DNA from: Candidatus Melainabacteria bacterium | Lineage (GTDB): Bacteria > Cyanobacteriota > Vampirovibrionia > Obscuribacterales > Obscuribacteraceae | NCBI GenBank assembly: GCA_012965515.1 | Contig: DTSE01000164.1 | Coordinates: forward strand, 19,129-83,128 | Direction of reading: 5' to 3' | DNA: 64,000 nucleotides | In this document: positions 23,996 through 33,875 of the stretch, piece by piece | How positions within the stretch are numbered: the first letter of the stretch is position 1 | How the letters are laid out: every line of letters starts with the position of its first letter | The notes under the pieces: model-generated | Databases searched by the model: none | Told to the model about the DNA's origin: nothing | What the model saw: only the letters and a program-made list of their open reading frames with translations | Made by a program: the position numbers and the translations under genes

Positions 23996-25825
23996 ATGTC
24001 TCGCATCTCTGCCAGAATCAGGGTTTTGTTGATTTCAGCGCTCATTTGCAGCTGGTCGGCTTGTTTCCTACATTACAGTCCTGCCGCAATGGCACAGGAC
24101 ACGGTCTGGTCGTCTATGTATGACGTGGCTGCGAAGGCTTTCGAGGATGAGGACTATTCACGCGCTGAGAAGCTGGCTCTAGAAACGGTCGAGGAAGCCG
24201 AATCACTTCCGAAAGATGGCAATCAGCTCGCAAAAACGCTCACGTTGCTTCGAAAGATCTATGAGGCTGAGAAGAAGCAAGGCGAAGCTGAGAAAGTTGC
24301 CGCACGTATCGAATCTCTCGGCGGATACAAAGAAGAACCACCAAAGAGAGCTGTTCGCAGAACAGTCTCGAAGACTGAAGAGAAAACTGCTGCGAAAGTA
24401 GAGGATTCAACCGTCAATTCGGATGAGAACGTGACGGCAAAGGCAGAAGACAAAGTTTCTGCAAAGACCGAAGAAAAGATTTCGACAAAGACTGAGAGCA
24501 AGGCAAGTTCTAAGAAGGAAGAGAGCGTTGAAAATTCTGCTGATTTAAAAACTGAGGATAAAACACCGGCAAAGACTGAGTCCGAATCGAAAGACGAACC
24601 TAAGACCGAGGTAAAATCAGAATCCAAAACTGAATCGAAGTCTAAAACGAAAGTTGCCGCTAAATCAGAGAACAAGGCAGACACTGCAGCAAGTGAAAAA
24701 CTCGCAGATCGAAGCTCTGATAAGAGCGGCGATAGCAAAGGCATTTTCCGAGACGAGAAATCCGATCCTCTGCAATTTGAAGTGTCCACAAAACCTGATG
24801 GAAAAAAAGCAGAAACTCCAAGCAAGCCAGCAGCTAAGACTGAAGAACCTGAGTTGAATATTGAGCGTGAGTTGAGAAACTCGCAAGTTGCGTCAAATGC
24901 TGTCAGCCAGGTAAAAACAGAAGGCAATGCCCAAGTTTACAAGTTGAAAGAAGTAATGAAACTTGAAGGGCACATGGGCTGGAGCAAATGTGTCGATATC
25001 TCCGCTGACGCGACACAAGCGCTGTCTGGAAGTGCGGACAACACCATGAGACTTTGGGACTTAACCACTGGCAAAGAAATCCAGAAATTCGAAGGGCATG
25101 ACGAGCCGGTCAACAGTGTTGCGTTCTCACCTTCCGCCGATCGAGGACTATCCGGAAGTAGCGATAAGACCGTTCGCCTATGGGCTCTCGAAGCAGGAAC
25201 AGAAATTAGGAAATTTCTCGGTCATGCAAATCTTGTCACTTGTGTTGCGTTTGCACCGATCGGTTCGTTGATAGCGTCCGGCAGTTACGATGGCACCGTG
25301 CGCATCTGGGACTCTCAGACAGGTAAAGAAGTCAACCGACTAGAAGGCAATTTGGGCACGGTCAAGTGTCTTGCCTTCACTCCTGACGCAGATGAGATCA
25401 TTTCCGGTGGCACTGATAAGTTATTGACTCTTTGGAATGTGAAATCCGGTAAGAAGCTGAGAACCTTTACTGGTCACTCTGCAGAAGTCGCTACCGTTGC
25501 AATCTCGGATGATGGCAGTAGAGTTGTTTCCGCCGGGCGTGATACCACTGTGAGAACTTGGGACATCGACTCTGGTGAAGAATTGAAGTCTATGACCGGT
25601 CACACTAATTGGGTCGTCAAAACTCGATTTATTTCTGTCGATAAAGTTATTTCGGGCAGCCTGGACAAGACGTTTCGAATTTGGGACGTGGACGAAGGGC
25701 GCGAAGAAAGAATCTTCAATCTTCAGCATTTTGGAATGTGGAGCCTGGGATTTTCAGAACTTGGTGATAAGGCAATTACCGGGAGCGACGACTTCACCTT
25801 GCGCGTTTGGCAGATGAAGCCTTAG
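23996..25825 (+). CDS. Secreted WD40 beta-propeller protein with Lys/Glu/Thr linker
   Basis: 609 residues from ATG 23996. A signal peptide (IRVLLISALICSWSACFL ... AMA|QD, about 1-33) leads into a TPR-like helical pair (40-105). A low-complexity linker of about 190 residues is packed with KTE/KSE/TKTES repeats. The last 290 residues form seven WD40 repeats (LEGHMGWSKCVDIS ... LSGSADNTMRLWDL; FEGHDEPVNSVAFS and so on), enough for one closed propeller. It is therefore exported, probably periplasmic, and likely a protein-interaction platform. Its 3' end overlaps the convergent TPR-caspase gene by 32 bases. Start choice rests on the signal peptide. Confidence 0.88.
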   Translation: MSRISARIRVLLISALICSWSACFLHYSPAAMAQDTVWSSMYDVAAKAFEDEDYSRAEKLALETVEEAESLPKDGNQLAKTLTLLRKIYEAEKKQGEAEKVAARIESLGGYKEEPPKRAVRRTVSKTEEKTAAKVEDSTVNSDENVTAKAEDKVSAKTEEKISTKTESKASSKKEESVENSADLKTEDKTPAKTESESKDEPKTEVKSESKTESKSKTKVAAKSENKADTAASEKLADRSSDKSGDSKGIFRDEKSDPLQFEVSTKPDGKKAETPSKPAAKTEEPELNIERELRNSQVASNAVSQVKTEGNAQVYKLKEVMKLEGHMGWSKCVDISADATQALSGSADNTMRLWDLTTGKEIQKFEGHDEPVNSVAFSPSADRGLSGSSDKTVRLWALEAGTEIRKFLGHANLVTCVAFAPIGSLIASGSYDGTVRIWDSQTGKEVNRLEGNLGTVKCLAFTPDADEIISGGTDKLLTLWNVKSGKKLRTFTGHSAEVATVAISDDGSRVVSAGRDTTVRTWDIDSGEELKSMTGHTNWVVKTRFISVDKVISGSLDKTFRIWDVDEGREERIFNLQHFGMWSLGFSELGDKAITGSDDFTLRVWQMKP

Positions 25826-28472
25826 CACCTTTTCGAGGTTCTCCGCCACCAATACCTTTTCGAGCGTCGCCACTACTGGCGGTGCTTGAAGTCGGTTGAT
25901 CCGGAAGATCTATACTGCCGATACCCTTGATAGGATGTGCAGGCGGCACACCGATGATTAATTCATCGCCTTCCCATTTGCTCTTCATTACAGGATTTTG
26001 CAGCACGCCTCGGTCGCGCATAACTTCTCGCTGCACTTCTTCATTGAGGTAGTTAAATGCTTCACCAAGCTTGGTCATTTTCCCGTTCTTTCTCAATCCT
26101 TCAATGAGGTGTTTCGTAAACACGCTTCCTTGATATCTTTTCGATTCCCAGGAGCGTTGCTCCGGACTGCTGGAGGAAAGTACCAGTTGTCCGGTGCCTT
26201 GCACGATATTATCAACGTTGACGTTGGCTGCACGAGCCAATCCTTTTGAGCTTGGTGCCGCGTTTCCGCTGTGGCATGCATCAAGGAGAACCATGACTCG
26301 ATCGCAATGAACGCGCTCTTTAATGATGCGCGATAGATCTTGCATGGCGATTCCAGTTACGTATAGATCGTTGACGTCGGTGTCGTGTGCCACCAAATAG
26401 TTAACCCCGCCTACATCCAAGCTGGACGGACTGCCGTGGCTGGAGAAATAGATAACCACAAGGTCATCCGGCTCAGCCACACGAGGAAGCCACTTGTTGC
26501 CCAATAGCGAAAGAATGTTCGCACGAGTCGCTGAACTATCGGTTAGCAATTGGACGTGATCTGGTGCAAAGTTTTTTTCAGTGACCAGGAAATCGTAAAA
26601 GTCTTTCGCGTCTTTTGCACAGTAGTGCAAATTGATGCTTGAATCTTTGAAATTGCTGATACCAACAATGAGAGCCCATTTGTCTCGAATCGGTTTGTTA
26701 TTGACTGTCTTTTGCGTTGGTGCAATTGCTGCAGCTGCAACTTCTTCTATATTGCGCGAAGCAACGACAGGCTCCGCGCCACCACCTTGCTGCGCCAGTT
26801 CTTCTTGTTGCGCTGCTCGTTTTCTTTTCTTGAATGATTCTATTGCACGTTCTGCTTTGCGTGATAAGTCACCGGTAAATGCACGTTCGTTCATGCCTGT
26901 AACAGCTCTAGCCATACGCGTATCGACAAGAATCGCACCGGCTTCTTCTTGGTTTGAAGAATTTATGAGCACCTTTGCACAATCTTCTAAGTTGAAGATG
27001 GCAAACTTCTGAGTGCCGTCGGCGCTGTTCTTAAGTTTTGCCATTGCTGTGCGGAACAACGCTTCAGCCTTCGTTGGTTGGCGCTTCTTGAGGTAAACAC
27101 GTCCAAGCATCATATAGCTGTAATAGAGTTTTGGATCGTTCTTGCTCATCTGCTTTTCTTTTATTCCGAGCGCGCGTTTCTCCAAGGCTTCTGCCGTGTC
27201 GCCGCTGTTTTCCGCAAGTTCGATAAGTGCTGCCTGCTCTAGCATATCTGCCAGTGCTAAATCCTTTTCGGCTTTAGCTTCCTTGGCACTGATTGCTTCT
27301 TGGAGTTGTTGCTTTTTGTTGGCAAGATATTGAGCGCCGAAATTTTTGGCCTCGCCTATGTCGGAAACAGCACCGCTGCTGTCTCCAATTGCCATGCGCG
27401 CCATAGCTCTGCTGTAGAAACCCTCGGCGGTCTTTTCTCCACTCAATGCGGCATCGAGGTCCTTTTGTGCATTGATGTATTCGCCCTGTGCGACGTATGC
27501 AGCAGCGCGATCCATTAGCGCCGGGCTGTATTTCGGGTTTAAGCGAATTGCTTCGCTGAGGTCGGTAATTGCGCCCTTACTGTCGCCTTTGCCCAGTTTT
27601 AACTTTCCTAGGTGATAGCGAGTCGTCGCTTCATCCGCTTTCCATGCGGAAGCTTCCTGTAAGTCCGATATTGCTTTGTCTGTCTCTCCCAATTGCGCGT
27701 ATGCGAGTCCGCGTTGGAGATAATACTCTCCGTTTTTCCGGCTACCTTTCAAATTTTTACTGTAATAAGCGATAACCTGTTTGAAGTTTTCCTCAGCTGA
27801 ACCTTTGCTTCCCTTTTTGAGCTGCACTTCTGCGAGTTGGAATCTCAATCCAGTGGCGCCCGACTTGTTCTTCTTGAGTAAGTACTCGTAGTCTTCGATT
27901 GCCCCGTCTAAATCATTAGATAATGCGCGGCAATCTGCTCGTTCCTTAATTGCGTCGAAAGAGCCAGGGTCTAATTTAAGAGCGGTTGAATAGTCATTAA
28001 TCGCTTTTTGATAGTCGCCAATCTTCTTGTACGCGGCACCTCTATTCAGGAGGGCGCTCGTGTTTTTGGGGCTTAAACGTAGGGCCTGCGAGTAGTCTTC
28101 GACTGCCGGCGGATATTCGCTTTGCTTTGCGTGGAGTTCGCCGCGTTTAATGAAGGACTCGACCACGTTTGGATTAATCTTGATCGCCTGGTCGTAGTCC
28201 GCCAGAGCTCCCTCATAGTCTTTCAGTTCGGAGCGCGCGGCGGCCCTGTTTAAGTATGCTTCGTATACGTTTGGATTGTCCCTGAGAACCAGGGTGAAAG
28301 ATGCGACCGCACTCTCATAGTCTTTCTTGACCATTTGATAGAGTCCACGGGTCAAATCCTTCTGATAAGTTTTCGTGTCAGAGAATGCCGGCTCAGTCGT
28401 GACGGTTAACACGCTCAATAGAAAAACACTCAAAGCCAAGGCTGTTGCGCCGATACGGTAGAAGTCCTTCAC
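25794..28472 (-). CDS. TPR-repeat orthocaspase (caspase-like C14 peptidase), exported
   Basis: 892 residues. A signal peptide (ALALSVFLLSVLTVTTEPAFS|D) precedes roughly ten TPRs (about 35-380) and a second helical/TPR block (405-545). A caspase domain follows at about 598-780: WALIVGISNFKDSSI, the catalytic His in YFSSHGSPSS (H679) and the catalytic Cys in LLDACHSGNAA (C733). Both dyad residues are intact. Members cleave after Lys or Arg in cyanobacterial orthocaspases or act as proteases in stress responses. The Lys/Arg-rich tail ends GGGEPRKGAKASSAKRAR. It runs head-on into the secreted WD40 gene, overlapping by 32 bases. Substrate unknown. Confidence 0.92.
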   Translation of the reverse strand: MKDFYRIGATALALSVFLLSVLTVTTEPAFSDTKTYQKDLTRGLYQMVKKDYESAVASFTLVLRDNPNVYEAYLNRAAARSELKDYEGALADYDQAIKINPNVVESFIKRGELHAKQSEYPPAVEDYSQALRLSPKNTSALLNRGAAYKKIGDYQKAINDYSTALKLDPGSFDAIKERADCRALSNDLDGAIEDYEYLLKKNKSGATGLRFQLAEVQLKKGSKGSAEENFKQVIAYYSKNLKGSRKNGEYYLQRGLAYAQLGETDKAISDLQEASAWKADEATTRYHLGKLKLGKGDSKGAITDLSEAIRLNPKYSPALMDRAAAYVAQGEYINAQKDLDAALSGEKTAEGFYSRAMARMAIGDSSGAVSDIGEAKNFGAQYLANKKQQLQEAISAKEAKAEKDLALADMLEQAALIELAENSGDTAEALEKRALGIKEKQMSKNDPKLYYSYMMLGRVYLKKRQPTKAEALFRTAMAKLKNSADGTQKFAIFNLEDCAKVLINSSNQEEAGAILVDTRMARAVTGMNERAFTGDLSRKAERAIESFKKRKRAAQQEELAQQGGGAEPVVASRNIEEVAAAAIAPTQKTVNNKPIRDKWALIVGISNFKDSSINLHYCAKDAKDFYDFLVTEKNFAPDHVQLLTDSSATRANILSLLGNKWLPRVAEPDDLVVIYFSSHGSPSSLDVGGVNYLVAHDTDVNDLYVTGIAMQDLSRIIKERVHCDRVMVLLDACHSGNAAPSSKGLARAANVNVDNIVQGTGQLVLSSSSPEQRSWESKRYQGSVFTKHLIEGLRKNGKMTKLGEAFNYLNEEVQREVMRDRGVLQNPVMKSKWEGDELIIGVPPAHPIKGIGSIDLPDQPTSSTASSGDARKGIGGGEPRKGAKASSAKRAR

Positions 28473-28581
28473 CTTAAAGCCCCATATTGAAGGTATCTAT
28501 ATTTGTCTAATTCGGATTCCTTGCCTTCTTATTCCCCGTAACACGCTCTCGGCAAACGGGAAAAGCTTGAACTATTGAGGG

Positions 28582-30210
28582 TTAAGCTCTCTTTGGGGAT
28601 GGAAACAGACAGGCGCAGCCGAAAGTGGTGAGGGCGCCCGCCAGAATCCTGAAAGGAAAGGCAATTTGGGGAAAGGCCGGGGCCGTGTTAATGGACAGAA
28701 AATGAAAGATTTGGTCAGGCAGCCCGGAAAAGATTGCCACAATAACAAAGCCGGCGCACATCGCGATGAGATTGCCTAGATCATTACCGCGGCTCTTTGT
28801 AAGCAGGCCCACCAGAAAGACTCCCAGCAGTGAACCATAGGTGTAGCCAAAAATTCCGAGAACAATTGGAATGATTCGAGATTCTGGATGCTCGATAACG
28901 AAATATGCGGTGGCGCTGGCGACGAGGATCATAAATACGGCAAAAACATAAGTGAATCTTCGAACAGTGCGGACCGCCTCGTCTTCTTCTCTTTCTCCTC
29001 TTTCTCCTTCATGTTCTTTCGTTTTAGAAACAGGCTCAGCGACGGATGCTTTGTGCCAGTCACGTGTATAACTAGTGGCAAGCGCATTTAAAGCAGCGCT
29101 GAGAGAGCCCATCGATGTTGCGAAGATGCCCGCGATCAGAAGTCCTCGCAATCCGGCCGGAAGATGTTTCAGAATGAAATAGGCAAAAACCTCATTGGTC
29201 TTCTCAGGCAGACCAGGATCGTGATTCGATTGAAAGTAAATGCTCATGAGAATTCCGATCGTCAAGAAAATGAAGCCGATTGGCAAATCAGCGATACCGG
29301 AGAGCACAAGGGATAACCTGCTTTTCTTGTAATCAGTTGCGGTGAGCATGCGCTGCACCATGTCCTGATCTGTGCCATGTGTGGCTAGTGTTGTAAATGT
29401 CATTCCTAGCAATGCAGCCCAAATTGTGTATTCGGAGGTAAGAATATTCAGAATATTCTTCTGAATTGTTTCACCAGATATAGTGCCACTAGTAAACAGC
29501 GATAAACTGCCGCTTTCGATCAAATGGCGTAGAGCGTTTGCACCGCCGGTGTTTTGAATCTGAGCCAGGAGAACTAAAATCGCTCCAAGGGCACCGGTAA
29601 ACATGACAGTAGATTGAATGCAATCGGTCCAAATTACAGCTTTGATACCACCTAAGGAGGTGTAGATAGCGGTCAAAGCGGTGATTAAAACTATGGAGCT
29701 AATGTATATGACGAGCTGCTCTGCGTGATTGGCCTGGGCGCCTGTCATTATGCTGAAACCGACTGCAAGTACGATCGCAGCAACATAGAGACGCGCGCCG
29801 GATGCCAGCGTGCGTGTGAGCAGGAAAATCGCAGAGGCGGCTTGACGCGTTCTTTTTCCAAAACGCCATTCGAGAAATTCATAAATTGAGTAGACCTTCA
29901 AATCATAGAAAGGTTTGATGAACAAAAACGCTACTATGATGCGGCCGATAATAGTGCCAAAGACGAGTTGCAAAAAGGTGTAGTTGACGAGCTTGTATCC
30001 TTCACCAGGGGTTCCAAGAAAGGTGGCGGCGCTTGTCTCCGCTGCGATGATTGACGCAAGTACAGCCCACCATGGAATCGACCTGCCACCCAGAGCGAAT
30101 GACTCGAGATTGCTTTCCTTCTCTGCGAATCTGAGACCGACAAACATTACGGCACCAAAATATGCAAGTATCACAGCAATATCTATGGCAATTTGCAATC
30201 CGGAATTCAT
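28582..30210 (-). CDS. Sodium:solute symporter (SSS/SLC5 family)
   Basis: The 542-residue polytopic protein has the LeuT-fold SSS features: FALGGRSIPWWAVLASIIAAETSAATFLG in helix 1-2 (the unwound, sodium-binding region), WRFGKRTRQAASAIFLLTR, AVIWTDCIQSTVMF, and GTDQDMVQRMLTA. About 13-14 hydrophobic helices are visible. A charged loop (KTKEHEGERGEREEDEAVR) sits near residue 390. It is the last gene of the operon with a response regulator and two histidine kinases, 14 bases after the second kinase. The arrangement suggests the kinases sense, or regulate, uptake of its solute. The solute is unknown. Confidence 0.9.
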   Translation of the reverse strand: MNSGLQIAIDIAVILAYFGAVMFVGLRFAEKESNLESFALGGRSIPWWAVLASIIAAETSAATFLGTPGEGYKLVNYTFLQLVFGTIIGRIIVAFLFIKPFYDLKVYSIYEFLEWRFGKRTRQAASAIFLLTRTLASGARLYVAAIVLAVGFSIMTGAQANHAEQLVIYISSIVLITALTAIYTSLGGIKAVIWTDCIQSTVMFTGALGAILVLLAQIQNTGGANALRHLIESGSLSLFTSGTISGETIQKNILNILTSEYTIWAALLGMTFTTLATHGTDQDMVQRMLTATDYKKSRLSLVLSGIADLPIGFIFLTIGILMSIYFQSNHDPGLPEKTNEVFAYFILKHLPAGLRGLLIAGIFATSMGSLSAALNALATSYTRDWHKASVAEPVSKTKEHEGERGEREEDEAVRTVRRFTYVFAVFMILVASATAYFVIEHPESRIIPIVLGIFGYTYGSLLGVFLVGLLTKSRGNDLGNLIAMCAGFVIVAIFSGLPDQIFHFLSINTAPAFPQIAFPFRILAGALTTFGCACLFPSPKRA

Positions 30211-30224
30211 TGGAAGAATGTTTG

Positions 30225-32060
30225 TCAGTCGTGGAAAAGGCTTTGATCTGAGTGATCGGCAAGCTGAGTTGTCTGCGGAAGGTTTGCCGTAGGCAGTGTA
30301 AACCAGAAATTGCTACCTTTACCGCTTTGATTTTCAGTCACGCCGATTCTTCCACCATGTGCTTCGACAATCATTTTGCAAATCGCCAACCCTAGACCGG
30401 TGCCTTGACTTTTGCTTGAAGGCGCTTGTTGATAAGGTTCAAAGATTCGCTGACGATACTCTTCCGGAATTCCGGGACCTCTGTCGGTGATCGTGAAGCT
30501 TATTTGACTAATAGAATCTGTATTGTCGGCTTCGCTGATAGAGATGCTAATTGTGCCGTTGTCCGGACTGAATTTGATGGCATTGGACAGCAGATTCAAT
30601 ATCGTTTGGGTAACCTTTCCGTGATCGCAAAAAATTTCAAAATTTGTTGGGGTGTAATCGATACTCAGATTCTTCGTTGCGGCAACTTCTTTGACGAGTG
30701 AAATTGCCTCCTTTACGATTTCGTTCGAGCTGCAATAAGTCTTGTCCAGCTGAACTCTGCCTTCGTCCAGTTTTTGAAAGTCGAGGAGGTCATTGATGAA
30801 ATTGATCAGAATTTGAACGTTACGACTTGTCGCTTTGATTTCTTTGAGCGCATCAAGGTTATTTACGTCACCAAGAGAACCCTTTTCAATCATTTCCAGG
30901 GTGATACCAAGATTGGTCAGTGGACTGCGCAGGTCATGGCTGACCATATCGATAAAGTCCTGTTTCAAACGTGATAAGGCTTTCTCCGCGCTGATGTCGC
31001 GAACCACGCAGAATACTCGACTTCGCAGTGGTGACCAAACGGCTGACCAGTGTGTTTCAACTTCTTGTCCTGTCGCGGCTCTTAGCCTCAGCTCAAAATT
31101 TGTCACTTCCTCTGAGCTGCGAGTCTTGCGTAAATATTCGTCGGTGATTAGAAACTCGCTTGCGACTGCTATGTCGCCAACCGACTTGCCAAGCAAATCT
31201 TTCGCAGACACTCCTAGCATTCCTTCGGCTGCGGCGTTTGCTTCAAGAAATATGCCATCTTCGCTTAAGGAGCAGACAAGGTCACTGACATTGTGGATCA
31301 GTGCCATCTCTCTTTCAGACGCGACCTTCACTGCTTCATAGGTGCTGTGCAGGCGTCTATCCAAGCGGCTGAGTTCGTCATTACCTTTGAGCGGAGGCAA
31401 AAGGGTAATTCTTTTCGAAAGGCGCTTACTGTTTTCCGCAATGTGTTCTAACGGTTTTTTGATGCTCCAGGTAAAAAATGCAAACATAACGGCTGCCACC
31501 AAGAGCGATGCGCAGATTGCGAGCCAAATGAAACGCAAGATCTCTCCCTGCGCCTTTGCGAATTTGCTGAATTCACTTATGCGGAGTTCATTACTCTTGG
31601 CGATTACCGTTTGCATCTCCAATATGAAAGGAGGTATGCAGTGCAAAACCCGGTGGAATGTGCTGATTCTAAGTTTGTCAGGATTGGTTTTTCCGGTGTT
31701 TAATGTGTCGGCTGACGACTGAAGGATTGATAGCATTTCCTTCAAGCGTGCATTCAACTTTTGTGTGTCTTCCGGTGCCAACGTTTTTAGCAGTCCATTC
31801 AGCTCCGTCACTTGCTTTGTTTGTTGCGTATTGGGACGATTTATATTTTGAAAATCAAACTCGTGAAAAACGAGACTTTCATTTATTGACGATGCAACTT
31901 TGTTGAGACGCAAGTAAGTCTCACGCATTTGCAAAGCGCGTTCGAGCGAATGCTGTGCGTTGATAAGCATGAAGATCACCGCAAAGATGAAAAACCCCTG
32001 GCAAACCATGGGAAAGGCAATGAGCATCGCTCCACGCCATTGAAGAGGAAGCGTTTTCAT
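30225..32060 (-). CDS. Membrane PAS-containing sensor histidine kinase
   Basis: 611 residues: TM helices at about 14-34 and 178-198 enclosing a helical extracytoplasmic domain, a HAMP linker (199-250), a PAS domain (about 250-360, LVCSLSEDGIFLEANAAAEG), the HisKA box with H375 in VSHDLRSPLTN, and an HATPase with N, G1 and G2 boxes (LLSNAIKFSPDN, DRGPGIPEE, GTGLGLAIC). Its ATG overlaps the stop of the preceding kinase (ATGA) and it has AGGAGG upstream, so translation is coupled. It shares its layout with that kinase, suggesting tandem duplication. Signal sensed is unknown. Confidence 0.93.
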   Translation of the reverse strand: MKTLPLQWRGAMLIAFPMVCQGFFIFAVIFMLINAQHSLERALQMRETYLRLNKVASSINESLVFHEFDFQNINRPNTQQTKQVTELNGLLKTLAPEDTQKLNARLKEMLSILQSSADTLNTGKTNPDKLRISTFHRVLHCIPPFILEMQTVIAKSNELRISEFSKFAKAQGEILRFIWLAICASLLVAAVMFAFFTWSIKKPLEHIAENSKRLSKRITLLPPLKGNDELSRLDRRLHSTYEAVKVASEREMALIHNVSDLVCSLSEDGIFLEANAAAEGMLGVSAKDLLGKSVGDIAVASEFLITDEYLRKTRSSEEVTNFELRLRAATGQEVETHWSAVWSPLRSRVFCVVRDISAEKALSRLKQDFIDMVSHDLRSPLTNLGITLEMIEKGSLGDVNNLDALKEIKATSRNVQILINFINDLLDFQKLDEGRVQLDKTYCSSNEIVKEAISLVKEVAATKNLSIDYTPTNFEIFCDHGKVTQTILNLLSNAIKFSPDNGTISISISEADNTDSISQISFTITDRGPGIPEEYRQRIFEPYQQAPSSKSQGTGLGLAICKMIVEAHGGRIGVTENQSGKGSNFWFTLPTANLPQTTQLADHSDQSLFHD

Positions 32061-33871
32061 AAATCCTCCTCCTCCTCGTCCATTAGGCGTGGTACTTGGA
32101 CCCAGAAGCGGCTACCTTTTCCTAACTCGCTTTCTACTCCAACAATGCCTCCATGCTCTCGTATGATTGCTTGCACAATTGCCAGCCCAAGTCCCGTGCT
32201 TTTGAGCGACCTATTCGTGCTTTTGCCAGCTTGCTGGAAACGATCGAAAACTAGACTCACATGCTCTGGAGCTATTCCGGGGCCACAATCTGTAATGCCA
32301 ATTTCAACGAAACCATTCGACTGTTTGACATCGAACTTAATCGTTGAACCTTGAGGCGAGAACTTGATTGCATTGGAAAGGAGATTCACGAGCACCTGAG
32401 TCAGGCGCTTAACATCGACTAAAATCGCTGCATCTCCCGAAGGTCCGGTGATATTGACGCCGGATTTTGATGCAAAGCTTTCCAGTTGCTCTTTTGCATA
32501 GCTGCATACCTCTGCTGCGCTCGCCACTTCTGTTTGCAGAGTGATTGTTCCAGATCCAATTTTTTCAAGCTCGAGCAAATCGTGAACCAATTGCGAAAGT
32601 ATTTCCATACTATTTCGCGACTTTGTCAGCTGTGACTTTACACGTGCCGGCAGTTCACCCAAGCGGTTTTCGGCGAGCATGGATAGTCCTATGGATACGG
32701 AATTCAGAGGAGTGCGCAGGTCGTGACTGACCATCGCCAGGAAGTCTTGCTTGAGTTTTTCCATTGCACGCAACTGAGTTACATCGTGAGCTACGCAGTA
32801 GTAAATTTGGTCTTCGGATCGCCAGTTAATTGTCCAGAGAAATGTTTTCTGAGTTCCGTCCTTGCAGCGAATTGTGTTTTCCAGCTTTCCTTGATTGGCT
32901 CCTTCTGCAATTTCCAGAAATCCGAGTCTAGTAGACTCTGTGTTCTCTTCCGTTAGTAATGACAATATGATTCTGCCGGAAAGTTCATCTATTTCATAAC
33001 CCCAATTTCTTGTTGCTGCTTTTCCGATATCGCGCAGTCGCAAGTTTTTATCGATACTACAGAGAACATCGGTTGCGTTGTCCAGAATTGCTAGCTCGCG
33101 TTTTCTCGCTTCTTCCAGCTCCTGTCCAGCCGTATAAACAGCCTGGTCCAGTTCGGCGATTTCATCACTTCCGGCTTGAACTGCAAACAGAGGTTGTCGG
33201 TAAGAAATTCGTTTTGTGTTCTCGCTTATGTTCTTCAGTCTTTTAACGATGTCCAGAGTAAAAGCGCGACTTATCCAGAGGCAGATTGCACAACTGGTTG
33301 CTAAACCTAGAATTAGCCAAGCATGAAATTGACTTTGAAATCGTGCCATCTCATTTGGTTGCATGGCACCCAATTGTCCTTCTATGTTGAAGGCCAGATC
33401 ATTGAGTCCCTTCGCCTCCAGCATCAGTGGCATCAATTCTTGCTGGTCGATTATCGTGCGATACATTGGCCTGTGACCAGGAGTTAGAATCTCGCTTCTA
33501 AACTTCGCAATGATCACACTTGCATGTTTGTGAAAGCTCTCGAGACCTTCTCGCAATTCTACAAATTCAGGAAACTTCTCACCTTCTTCCAGAACGAAAG
33601 GAGTTGTCTCTATGTCCATTGTTTCGATCGCGGTCAGTCTCTTGTTTTTGTCTTTCTCTTTGTCATCGAGAGCGCCGCAAATTGCCAGGTAGAGAGAACC
33701 TCGCTGCTGTGTCATTGTGGCAAGAGCATCAATTGAGCGCTGCACACGAAACAGTTTCGTAAAAGTATCGGATAGCATCACTGCCAGGTAAGAGGCGAAT
33801 GAAATTTCAATCAGTACCGGCACCAAAACCAGTATCAATCCCTTGGCAGTAATGTTCAGCCGTGAAAACAA
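32057..33871 (-). CDS. Membrane PAS-containing sensor histidine kinase (paralogue)
   Basis: 604 residues with the same design as the next kinase: TM helices at about 12-32 and 184-200, an extracytoplasmic helical domain, HAMP, PAS (about 260-368, VLCSIDKNLRLRDIGKAATR), H383 in VSHDLRTPLNS, and an HATPase with LLSNAIKFSPQG, DCGPGIAPE and STGLGLAIV. The start appears to be TTG at 33871, four bases after the response regulator stop; no ATG or strong ribosome site is nearby, implying coupling. The C-terminus is acidic (MDEEEEDL). Confidence 0.9.
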   Translation of the reverse strand: MFSRLNITAKGLILVLVPVLIEISFASYLAVMLSDTFTKLFRVQRSIDALATMTQQRGSLYLAICGALDDKEKDKNKRLTAIETMDIETTPFVLEEGEKFPEFVELREGLESFHKHASVIIAKFRSEILTPGHRPMYRTIIDQQELMPLMLEAKGLNDLAFNIEGQLGAMQPNEMARFQSQFHAWLILGLATSCAICLWISRAFTLDIVKRLKNISENTKRISYRQPLFAVQAGSDEIAELDQAVYTAGQELEEARKRELAILDNATDVLCSIDKNLRLRDIGKAATRNWGYEIDELSGRIILSLLTEENTESTRLGFLEIAEGANQGKLENTIRCKDGTQKTFLWTINWRSEDQIYYCVAHDVTQLRAMEKLKQDFLAMVSHDLRTPLNSVSIGLSMLAENRLGELPARVKSQLTKSRNSMEILSQLVHDLLELEKIGSGTITLQTEVASAAEVCSYAKEQLESFASKSGVNITGPSGDAAILVDVKRLTQVLVNLLSNAIKFSPQGSTIKFDVKQSNGFVEIGITDCGPGIAPEHVSLVFDRFQQAGKSTNRSLKSTGLGLAIVQAIIREHGGIVGVESELGKGSRFWVQVPRLMDEEEEDL

Positions 33872-33875
33872 TGCT

